This document shows, one piece after another, positions 49,235-59,100 of a DNA stretch of 64,000 bases (the stretch's first letter is position 1; each line of letters starts with the position of its first letter). Made by a program: the position numbers and the translations under genes. A model generated the notes under the pieces. It was not told the origin of the DNA, did not search any database, and was given only the letters and a program-made list of their open reading frames with translations. This DNA comes from Tetradesmus obliquus (lineage: Eukaryota; Chlorophyta; Chlorophyceae; Sphaeropleales; Scenedesmaceae). Where the stretch lies: contig CP126193.1 of NCBI GenBank assembly GCA_030272155.1, forward strand, positions 6,510,001-6,574,000, written 5' to 3'.

Positions 49235-49711
49235 GGACAGGGCATGCTGAGGGAAGGCCCACCACGTTAACCTGTTGGTGTTGACGTGAGTGTGTATTTC
49301 ATACAATGGTGTGAGCAGTGGTGTTCAGCGGTTGTGTATTTTTGATAGCAGAAGATGCTGCTGAGCATCAAAGCACTGCATCAGCATTTGTCTTTGTGCA
49401 TGATGCGTTTGCTGTTTGGTGTTTACAGTCGTGTCCTGCAAGCCTTCACATGCATGCACATTGTGCAGTGACAGCAGGCAGTGGCCAGTCACCAGTGCCG
49501 AGGGCGACCACCATCGAGGTGTTCTTGACTGCAGCTTTACTGCGGCGTCGAGATACGCATATAGTGCTTTTGTTACAGCTTTTCTGGTGCTGTAACACGT
49601 GTCCAGTTGCACGTCCAGTGCTCGTCCAGTTTGACGTCCAGTCTGCCTCCTCGACGTCCAGTGCACAACTAAACGTGCTCACGTCCAGTCCCAACTTGAC
49701 GAGCCACATGT

Positions 49712-49744
49712 CACGTCCAGTTGCATGATGTGCAACTGGACGTG
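49712..49744. repeat. 33-bp perfect hairpin in the transposon right end
   Basis: CACGTCCAGTTGCA, a 5-base loop TGATG, then TGCAACTGGACGTG: a perfect 14-bp inverted repeat made of the subterminal motif. It is probably a transposase-binding pair. Confidence 0.9.
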
Positions 49745-50416
49745 CCTTGACTTGCATCTTGATTGTCTGGTGATCATAGGGTTCCTGGTGAGGCTGTGGT
49801 GGCGTGCAGCACACTGGCAGGCTTGACCGGGTTGCGAGAGCTGCACCTCCGAGCGCATCTGCTGCCGGGTGATACGCAGCCGCTGGCGGCGCTGACTGGC
49901 CTCACACGGCTGGTGCTGGGAGATGTAGGCATTGGTTCGTCACCTGAGGGCCAGCCGGTGTGTGGTTATGTGTGGAACTGGCGGAAGCCTCACATGGAGG
50001 CTTGCAGCGCATTGGCAGGCCTGACAGGGCTGCGTGATCTCTGCATATTGTATAATCTTGTGGCTGGTGATGTGCTGGCGCTGACGGCGCTGCGCGGCCT
50101 CACGCGCCTGGTGTTGGCAGGTGTGGGTGAGGGGGTGGATGATGAGGCAGCGGCAGCACTAGCGCGTAGCTGCCGGCAGCTGCGGCACCTGGACCTGAGC
50201 TGGTGCTGCTTGGACAGCATGGCATGCCTTGCTGAGATAGGCCAGCTGATGCAGCTGACACAGCTGAAGCTGGAATGCAGCTCATGGGTCACGCGCCAGC
50301 AGCTGATGCAGCTGACAGGGCTGAGGCAGCTGCAGCAGCTGGATATCGGTACGCAGGAGGATGTAACGAGAGAGTTTATGGCGAGCTTCTGGGCTGCAGT
50401 GGCTGCAAGCGTATAA

Positions 50417-52018
50417 TGTTGCGCAGCGTTTGGCAGGGTGCTGCGTTAGCACTCCGACATTGGTGTGCTGCTGCTTCACTGGCAGCAGCAGCAGCAGCAG
50501 CTGGGGACGTGTGAGCGTGGTATTTAGCCACAGCGCTTGTGCCGCATGATGTATGACAAGCACAATGCGCTGTTTGCGCAAAATGTGTGGTTTGTGCACT
50601 ATGCTCTGTTTGTGCATGATGCTATGTTTGGCAGCGGTAGCCTTGATATATCTGTGTGGGGAGCTTGCATCTGTGCTGCATGGCAGCAGCAACTTCTGTG
50701 AACGGCTTGCAAGTCGATTGGCGGTTTGGCGAACGCTAGCAGCGTCAACAGCAGTTGTGTACGACACTACTCCAGGTTGATGTGCGGCGGCAGCAACAGA
50801 AATTTGTGTGAGCACATATTGTTCAGCTGTGTGCTGCTGCCAACAACAGAGGCAACTGTAAAGCATTGTTTTGATGCTTTGTGGCTGGCTTTGTACACAA
50901 GTGTGTATGTGCCAGCCTTGGGATACTGCCAGTGAGTTTCTTGGGCATGCCCGAATGCCAGCAGAAATGTGTTTTCTTGTTGCGAGGAGGATTGCGGGGC
51001 AGCTGGATTGTTGCGGTGGTGTTGGTGCACCAACGTGTACCTTTTCATTGAGGTCGAGGCTTGGGACTACCGTCAAACCCATTTATGTGTGCATGTGCAT
51101 GTGGCCTGCGATGGTCCTGCCAGGACTGCCAGTGGCTTGCCGTTTTCATATGTCTGCTGCTCGGGCTGTCATTTGGTGTTGCAGTTTCTTGCATGCACAG
51201 CAGCTCTTTGCGCAAGCGCATTCTGTAGCTTGTGACTGCTGACACTGCATGTAGCCACACGGGGTGCACACGGGCTGCTGCATCCTGTTCTGTGTACTGC
51301 AGCAGTGTGCGTTGACTATTCCAGTCACACGGCATACCCTGCGATATCGTTGGCCTAAGCCTGTCATTGGCTTTAGACGGGCTGTGTTTTCGTGGTGTAA
51401 CACACACACACATGATAAGTAGGCGAGTGTGCTGCTTGATGTGTGGCACAGCAATCTTTCGTGTGCTGCCTGTAGGCAATGCATGGCGCCATCGCATGCA
51501 ACTGTCACAGTGTGATCCGGCGCTGACCCGGGTAGGTGCATGTGTAGCCTGACAGCTGCTAGGCCGGCCATGCTGCATAGCATTGCTTTATTTCATCAGC
51601 AAGCTGCTAATTTACATTGATCGACGATCTTCTTCGACTGGACTTAACTGCATGTTGCTTACTGATCTGTTTGCTGATGGCACCCCTGGCTGCCGGAATG
51701 CAAACTGGACCACCCTGCAAGACCTGCAGAGCTCGGTCGTAGGTATTAAACGAGCTAAAACTGCGCCTCAGTTGTAGGAAGCGGTCACTGCCGGCGCGGC
51801 ACCTGCCAGCGGCATGCTCCATCACACTTCCACGTCATTGTCCAAGGTTCAACCGACTGGCAACCTCGGGCTTGCTGCAGGAAGGCCGCCTGGAATAAAC
51901 ACCGAGATCCCGATAGAGAATTTCGCGTAGTTGCAGTTCATGATCATGCTACGATGCAATTGAAGCTGATGCCGCTCTGAAGTGCAGCAAGCCTCAAGCT
52001 CTGTGATTCCTCACACAG
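50417..52018 (+). other. TG-rich 3' region of D and upstream region of the next gene
   Basis: No supported gene. TG-rich on + to about 51550, then less biased. The first exon of the following gene is probably in the last few hundred bases, but I could not fix it. Confidence 0.4.
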
Positions 52019-52177
52019 AGCTCGCACAATGATCGATCTGATTGGCTTCAGCAGCAATATGTTCATGCCGGTTTACGTGACCTTCTCGTGCTTTCTTTTT
52101 TGCGTGATTGGACGGATGGCTCCAGTATCAATGAGCAGGTCGTGCAGCTCGTCTCCCGCCTGGGCATCGAGGTGATC

Positions 52178-52234
<57 letters not shown>

Positions 52235-52790
52235 TGCTGGCTGGCCATCCTGCTACAGATCACTGCTGCTAGCAAATCAGCCAGCTGCAAGCAGATCACC
52301 TTTTTCACAGCACGTGCGGCGGCTGTCCTCAACCATCTCTGCTGCCCTGCAGGCATATGTCAAGGAGTTAAACCTGTCCCCTGTCAGGCTGGCCACAAGC
52401 TCCACAAAGCAAGTCTGGCTGCTCAGGGGGTGGAGTGATGTGCAGGCTGCGCTGGGAGGGGTGAGTTGTGATTGCAAGCAGCGCCGCTCTGGGCCTAGTC
52501 ACCATGTACTGCATGCAGACAGCATCAGCACCCATTATCACTGGTAGTGGTGCAGTAGTGCTGCCTGGATTGATGCCATGGTAGAATATTCTACCGCATC
52601 AATGCTCTTGCTCATGCTCTGCACTGACCATGAAATAGCAGCAACAGCACACATGATTGTCCAGATCTATTATGGAAACACAGGGGCGGCTGCAATGGTA
52701 GCAGCACATGCATGTGCTGCCAATGCATGATGCAGTTGGAATGCTGCTGCTGCTGCCAGCTGGATCTTGCATTGCTTCTCTCTCACTTAC

Positions 52791-52831
<41 letters not shown>

Positions 52832-53316
52832 CAATCCTGGTGCAGGGGCCTGTGCCTGTCTTTGCTGACAACCTGGACACCACATACTTTGTCCCGGCCA
52901 ACTTTGTGGACAACTACTCCTTGAAGTGGCAGACAAACGAGCACGGGCAGGCATACTGGTTAGTAGCCTCCCTCATCAAGGCTGCATGCAATGTGCATTT
53001 GATGTTTTGTCAGCTGCAGCCTGCTTGAGCTGCCGTGTGCTGCTTTCTTGAGAAAAGCTGTCAGCGGCAGCACTGCTGCACACCTTGTGTTTTGGACAGC
53101 TGCTGGATGTGCAGTCTCACAAATGCAAGCAGCATTCACTGCCGATAAGGTTTTCCATGCGTCCAGAGGGAAATTACCCTGGCTGCAAGTTTGCAGCATG
53201 CACGCATGCACATGTCACCTGCATTTTCAAAACAGCTTGCAGCTGCTTTGCGCGTGCCCTACTACAGGAGCTGCAGTGCAGCTGAGCTGTGCAAACTCCA
53301 CCTGCCTGCCTGCCTA

Positions 53317-53400
<84 letters not shown>

Positions 53401-54464
53401 CTGTGCTTTCTCGCCAAACAGGGAGGACGAAGAGATGTTTGAGCAGGCCATGGCGGAGGCTTCCCGCATCCTGGGGCCCCACGGCATCACTGGCGCTGGT
53501 GTAGAGCCATACGTAAAGGCCGCTTTTTTTCAGGTGAGCCGTCAGCCTAGCTGCACACATGTGGAGTTTGAGCAGTTGTTGTCTGCAGTGTGCTTTACGG
53601 CCTCAGGAGGTGTGCTGCACTGCGGCAGCTGTGGATGTGGCTGCATTACAGCCGCCAGTGCACGCTTAGTTGGCAATGAAGCACGCCATTGTGTAATCAA
53701 ACAAATAGTAATAAGAAACCGTGCCGCAGAACTGCCGGCAGGTCAGGCAGATGGATACACATTTGCGGTCTGGAACGGTGCCAGTGTGATGCACTTGTGA
53801 CTTGCAACAGCCTGGCCAATGCCTACCAGTCCGTGAGCTGCTCATACGCCACTCTCTCAGAGAATGAGGCTCATTGTGTTGCATCACTCTCTCAACCTGC
53901 GTCTTTGCCATTGTTGCGCCGCCCCCCCTGCAGGGCATCGCTCCGGGAGATGGCCATGATGATGAACAGGGCTGTGAACGCGCTCAGGCGCGTGCCTCAG
54001 GGCGGTGCACCGTGAGTGAGAGACGGTTGTGTGCGCTGCCTTGCCAACTGCAAGCTCAGAACCTTCAAGCTGCTGCATCATCTGCTGCCCTGCCGCACAC
54101 ATCAGGCTTTAGCGTGGCAGCTTGGCAGCTGTGCAGTCGCAACGTAGTAGCGCCTTTGGCAGGCAACAATCTATGCTTTATGCATTGTGTGCGAGTGGAT
54201 AGCCTCACTCACAGTGTCATCTGTTTTCAACACACTGCTGTTTGTTTTGTCTGCATGGCCAGGGCTGCTGGCTTTGCCGACACAATCGCCACATTGATGC
54301 GAACCATCGACATAGCCAAGACCCAGATGCAGGCGCTCGAAGCAGCCCATGGGCCGCACATCAACAGGCCTCACACCACTATGGTGGCAGTGCCAGCAGA
54401 GGAGGCATGGGGCTTGATGGTGTTTGGAGCCAGCGCCCCCAGCAGATCAGCAATACGGGCTTAA
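52019..54464 (+). CDS. Unrecognised six-exon protein, about 250 residues, 5' end unresolved
   Basis: Exons 52019-52171, 52353-52460, 52846-52958, 53422-53533, 53934-54011 and 54263-54464. The sequence includes INEQVVQLVSRLGIE, AYVKELNLSPVRL, DNLDTTYFVPANFVDNYSLK, EDEEMFEQAMAEASRILGPH, SLREMAMMMNRAVNALRRV and FADTIATLMRTIDIAKTQMQ, mainly helical. I do not recognise the family. The frame before 52019 closes at 52004 without an ATG, so a start exon lies upstream or is missing. The phase fails once: exon 53422-53533 ends in phase 0, while the next exon has its helical frame and its join to the last exon only if entered in phase 2. A run of seven T at 53524-53530 would explain this if one T is extra. 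Introns carry CTG and CCTG arrays. Confidence 0.6.
52177..52237 (+). repeat. (CTG/TTG)n tract just inside an intron
   Basis: About 20 CTG units with TTG interruptions start five bases after the donor at 52172. Here the tract is on the donor side of the intron. Confidence 0.8.
52793..52831 (+). repeat. (CTG)n tract upstream of an acceptor
   Basis: About 13 CTG units, 14 bases before the acceptor of exon 52846-52958. Confidence 0.8.
53301..53403 (+). repeat. (CCTG)n tetranucleotide array, about 25 units
   Basis: Nearly pure CCTG with one CCTA unit, ending 18 bases before the acceptor of exon 53422-53533. It is the only long tetranucleotide array in the window, and it is pyrimidine-biased on the sense strand. 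Confidence 0.95.
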
Positions 54465-55285
54465 CTTGGGCCCATTGCAAGCAGTGGCCTGTGTTGCAGA
54501 TACCCACAGCCTGCAGGACCAAGAGCAGCACAGCCATGTAGTGCCATGAGGCAGCTGATGCGGTGCATTGCTGTGGCAGCCAAGGCTTGGTGCAGCAGGC
54601 TGCACTCCAGAAAAACAGGGTGCGCGGCTTGCAAAGGGAAGCTTCTACATTATGCAGCAATGATCAGAATGACAGGAGCAACTATTGCAGCCCTTCTTGT
54701 TGTGCATGGACATGCCTTGTAGCAACCTGTACATTTGATTTGCATGGTGTGCTGCAAGCAGTATGCGGGTTGGATTGGTTGTGCTAGACACGCGTCTGGT
54801 GCGACCATGCATATTCAGGACATGTGAAGTGGCTTCCGAAGCTGCATGATCAGGATTTGATGGCTTTTCATGTTGCGCATGCTTGTGGTTTGATGTGGAT
54901 TCACTGAGTGTACGGGTGTCCGTGCATGGTGTTGCTACATCATCTTTGAGTGCCGTCTCCTAACACTGACAAGTTGAATTCACCAAACAAAACTTGCTTT
55001 GCCAAAATTTTCGCATAACTATGAGTTGGCGGTAATGTGTGATGCAAGCTGCATTGGTGGTTTGTGATGGCCGTCCACGGTAACACCCAGGGTAAAACGC
55101 TGCTGCAATCTGCCTGAGGCTTTCTAGAAGGGAATGTGAAGCGTAACGTAACGCAACACAGGTTGTTGGGTGAAACTTGTTTGTCAGTCGATATCAGTGT
55201 GAATTTGCGCGGTCTTGAAATGCAGACACTTGCCCTCTGGGCAATTTTGCAGTCCCATCTCCAGCAGGAGGGGGGGGGGTCAGGA

Positions 55286-55318
<33 letters not shown>

Positions 55319-55370
55319 GCCCTGATCCAAGCAGAAGACCAGCAGTTGCATTAATCAACATGAGCTGAGT
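54465..55370 (+). other. TG-rich 3' region of the unrecognised gene
   Basis: No gene seen. Mostly TG-rich on +. It ends at the poly-G tract and a TGTAA at 55371. Confidence 0.5.
55270..55316. repeat. Two poly-G tracts (10 and 30 G)
   Basis: G10 (55270-55279), a short TCAGGAC spacer, then G30 (55287-55316). Such a run can form a G-quadruplex. The exact length is unreliable in any read technology. Confidence 0.9.
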
Positions 55371-55375
55371 TGTAA
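55371..55375 (+). terminator. Candidate poly(A) signal TGTAA (unrecognised gene)
   Basis: TGTAA about 0.9 kb after the stop codon, 55 bases past the G30 tract, exactly where composition flips to CA-rich. Confidence 0.4.
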
Positions 55376-56187
55376 GATACTCGACAGCTACTGATTGTTT
55401 CAAAGGAACAATCTTCCTATTCTTGACCCTAGCAGCCGCATGTACACTTGACAGCGAGCAATTGTTTTGTTTTTGTAGCAGTCCTTGAGAGCAAGCAGCC
55501 CTGCAGAGTTACACAACAGCACTGCAAAAGGCAGCAACACATGCCCCTGACACGGCACCTTGACCACAGGGCGACATAGCTGTCTCTGCAAGTGACAGAC
55601 ATGCACTGCGCTCCCTGTAGATATCAGCAAATGCTCAAAGCTGCCTGCCATGCTAGGCCAACCAGTGAGGCAGCTTCAATAATGCGGCAAAACAACCAAA
55701 ACATTTCAACAAGTTTCAGCAAGCGGATGCTGCAGCAACAGCAGTTTGCAGCAGTCCCAAGATGAGGGACAGAGCAAAACACATGCTGCTTCAATGTCAG
55801 TACACAACACCAGCCAAAGATAAGCCAAATGCCTGCAGGACTACTGCTTGCAAAGCATTATAATGGTACATACGCAGCAGCGTGCACCAACCCAACTGCC
55901 ACGCACATGCGCGCAAGCAGCGTGCTACTGCTGCAGTGGAACTGACCCCTGCTGCAGGCATCCTGCCACACTCACCCACGCAGCAGCGGATGCAGCAGTA
56001 GCAGAAGCAGCAGCAGCGCTGACGGTACAACCCCCGAACAAGCAGGCCTGCTCCTGTCTAAACCCAGCACCCTCCACCAGGCCCCTGCACACCAGCCACC
56101 TTCCTTCCATCCAGGCGGTTGAACCCCTCGGTCAAACTTCCCGGTCAAACCTTCTTGTCAAAAACCCGGTCAAACCTGGTCAAACAT
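55376..56187 (-). other. CA-rich (on +) 3' region of the OGDH gene
   Basis: No gene seen. The - strand is TG-rich, as expected after the - strand OGDH stop at 56188. Confidence 0.5.
55509..55513 (-). terminator. Candidate poly(A) signal TGTAA (OGDH gene)
   Basis: TTACA on +, about 0.68 kb after the OGDH stop and 134 bp from the convergent + strand signal. Confidence 0.4.
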
Positions 56188-59100
56188 CTACCAGGGCATA
56201 TTGTACTCCAGGTTGAGCGCCTCCTCAATCAGCCGCGCCTGCTCCTGCGCGTGCACCTCAGCGTACCCAGTAGATGGGCTGGCGCTGGGCGGCCGGCCTG
56301 CGTATGTCACACGGCCGGTGGTAACGCGGCCCTCTGCGCGCATGCAGCTCTCCATGCGGGGCTGCAATGAAAGGTGTGGCGAGCACAATGAGTGAGAAGT
56401 AAGCAGCATGCGGTGCACGGGTGACGAAGAGTTGGTGTATGTCGCACGGCCCGTGGTGACGCGGCCCTCCGCGCGCATGCAGCTCCATGCGGGGCTACAG
56501 GGGACAGTGAAGCAGGCAGAAGAGTAAGTGGGAAGCACAATGAGGCAGGTGAAGGCGCGCATGGAGCTCATTATGCGGGGCTGCAGGAAGCAGCAAACAT
56601 GAGCAGCAGAGCGCCAGCGAGTGAACCCAGGGTGGTGATAAACGTGCGGCCCATGGCTTGCCTGTGGAAGGTACATGCATAGCTGCACCTGAAACAGCAC
56701 ACTGCAAGCAAATCACACAGAAATAGCCACAGCATGTCTGGCTGGCGGACACATGCACCTATCAATGCAGTTTGCTCGGCATGTGATGCCACACAAACAC
56801 CCTTACCTGCACGTGGAAGTACGCTTCCATGTTCATGGGCTCCTCCTGGCATGTGCAACAGCTCACTGCCAGCAGAACAAGCAGAGATGCAGACGTGGCT
56901 GGCTGACCGTGTCCGTTCAACAGATGCAATAATAACACAGCAAACCTCACCTGCACGTGGAAGTATGCCCCCATTTCGACAGGCATCTCCTGCCACCTCA
57001 TGCTTACACACAGGAGTACACGCCATGCCCAAACACACCATAACGCAGCACCCACCTGCACGTGGAAGTATGCGCCCATGTTCATGGGCTCCTCCTGGCA
57101 CCACAGCGGCTCCGCATTGGGGTAGCGGTACAGCTCGCGGCACACCAGGTCAAAGGGGAAGGGCGCCAGCTGCTCCAGGCGCACGATGGCCGCCTCGTTC
57201 TGCTTGCCCTGGCGCTCACGCTCAGCGTGCAGCTCGTAGAACACCTGTGGCAGCACAGCCACAGGCAGTTTAAGCGTTAGCAGTGATACACACAACCCAG
57301 CGCGCAGTATCAGCATCCGAAGTAACGCCCAGCTGCTCCAGCTGCACAATGGCAGCTACAAACTGCTTTCCCCAGCACTCGCGCTCGGCACGCAGCTCGT
57401 TGAAGACCTGCAATTGCAGCATGGGGACCCTAACGCTGCATCTATCATGCGCACCCACTACCCTCTGCGCCCACCCACCTTGCCCGTGCAGAAGATGACG
57501 CGCTTCACGCCCTCCTCCTGTGGCGGGCGTGGCGCGCGGCTCTTGGGCATGATGCCCTGGTCGTCCATGATCAGCCGCTTGAAGCGCACGCCCACGATGC
57601 CCTGCAATGCAAAAAGAGGGACAATCACATGCAGAGTTCTCAGACCTTGTCATAGGGTGTTGGCTGTCAAGCAGTGGCCTCGCTGCAGGCAGCTAAAGAG
57701 TGAGCACCAAGCAGAGTAAGCCCAGGTAACAAAGCGCTGCCAGCGGTAAACATGCATATATGTGCAGGCGCCAGGTGCACGCACCAGCTGCCGTCCCAAT
57801 TTGCTAGCCAGCCAAAGGCCTATGCCTCTTAAGTTCCTGCAAACCTGCTCCAAGAACCCCGCTAAACCGCACCTGGTCGTCTGGCACGTCGTCGAACTCA
57901 GTCAGCGGGCTCTTGCACTTGGGGTGGCGCAGCAGGTTCTTGGGCGAGAACACAATCAGCGGCTTGCGGAACTGGCGGTGGATCTGCAGCAATTAATGTT
58001 GCAAAGGCGGCAAACACGTTCACAAGTGCATTTGCAGACGCAGATATTCACATGTGGATCTGCAGGTCCACATACAATATGTACAGCGTGCACAGCGCCA
58101 TCACAGCAAAGCTGAGTGAGCAGGGCGAGCTGAGTCATGCGGTTGCTGCTAGAGCTTTCGGTGGACAGCACTCGTACAATGCTGCTGCTGCTGTTGCTGC
58201 TCACACATTGCGCAACCTAACCTGCAGCCCCTGCTGCTGCTGCTGCGCCTCACCTGCCTCCGCAGCACGTGGAAGTAGTTGGCTGGCGTGGTGCAGTTGA
58301 CCACCTGCCAGTTGGCCGCCTGGATCTGCGTGCCCAGGTGGCTGCCAGTGAACCAGTCCTTGTGGTCCATCTGCAGGAAATAACAAGTCATAACAAGTGT
58401 TAGTAACATGACACAGCTGACGCACAGCAAGGCCAACCTCAACGCTGGTTTCTGTCTGTAGCGGCAATCATGGCCGCCAGTAGCAGTACTGGCAAGCCCA
58501 AACAAAGTTCTCAAACCCGATACTTGACCACAACCAACTTAACACTCTCCCGCACACCTGCGGCAGCGTGTAAGGGTTCTCGTCGCACATCTGCAGGAAG
58601 CGCTCCATGCACAAGCATCATCCCCAGCCCATATGTATGCCAATATACATTCTAAAAGCACACCTGCGGCAGCGTGTATGGGTTCTCGTCGCACATCTGC
58701 AGGAAGCGCTCCATGCGCGCGCTGCTGTGCTCCGGGCCCTGGCCGTCGTAGCCGTGCGGTAGCAGGCACACCAGGCCCGACTGGCGCAGCCACTTGGCCT
58801 CGCCGCTGGTGAGGAACTGGTCAAAGATGACCTGCGCGGTGTTGGCAAAGTCGCCTGCAGCACCAACCAACAGACAACAGCTCAGGCGGAGGCGTTTAAT
58901 TGAAGGGCACGGCCGCCTTGCCTGGTCACTATGATTTAGTCATAGATCAGCTGACAGCATGGGCAGAACCACTTGCAGGAAAGGATCAAAACATGCCGCA
59001 TCTGTCCTGCAAGCACATCCAGGCATGACGCTGGCCAACAGGGCACGCCGCGCCCACCAAACTGTGCCTCCCACCACGCTGTAGGGATTCTCCATGCTGT

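Larger units (their letters stand above)
46938..49780. mobile_element. 2.84-kb TIR DNA transposon inserted in LRR paralogue D
   Basis: Left end CCTATGGTCACC (46938-46949) and right end GGTGATCATAGG (49769-49780) are inverted repeats with one mismatch over 12 bp. Both ends carry many subterminal copies of GTCCAGTTGCA-like motifs in direct and inverted orientation (46955-47055 and 49598-49745). The element separates two contiguous parts of an LRR gene, which fixes its limits to within a few bases. No transposase is seen, so it is probably non-autonomous. No clear target-site duplication was found at the flanks (TAAGAT left, GTTCCT right), so the superfamily is undecided. The interior is unrelated to the host family and includes a possible captured gene fragment at 48832-49234. 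Confidence 0.75.
45391..50416 (+). pseudogene. LRR paralogue D, frame-shifted and split by a DNA transposon
   Basis: Exon 1 is 45391-45408 (MENNQQ, GTGGGC donor) and exon 2 starts at 45597 (DEWQADLQEALQ). One extra base near 45838 (before LPKHAALVKSL) and a further frame change near 46160 disrupt the N-terminal half. The LRR part then runs to about 46920 (LTKLYLAAAIR) and stops at the edge of a 2.84-kb element. The rest resumes at 49781 (VPGEAVVACSTLAGLTGL) and runs open to the family's normal end at 50416 (SFWAAVAASV). Removing the element restores the expected LRR order seen in B and C. Candidate poly(A) signals TGTAA lie at 50857-50861 and 51396-51400. Confidence 0.75.

Noticed and set aside
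46938-49780. LTR or LINE origin of the insertion in paralogue D
   Set aside because: The ends are inverted, not direct, repeats; there is no reverse transcriptase frame and no poly(A) tail.
53289-53504. Long frames through the CCTG array (repeats such as LPACLPAC)
   Set aside because: A four-base repeat is open in several frames by chance; the array lies between a donor and an acceptor.
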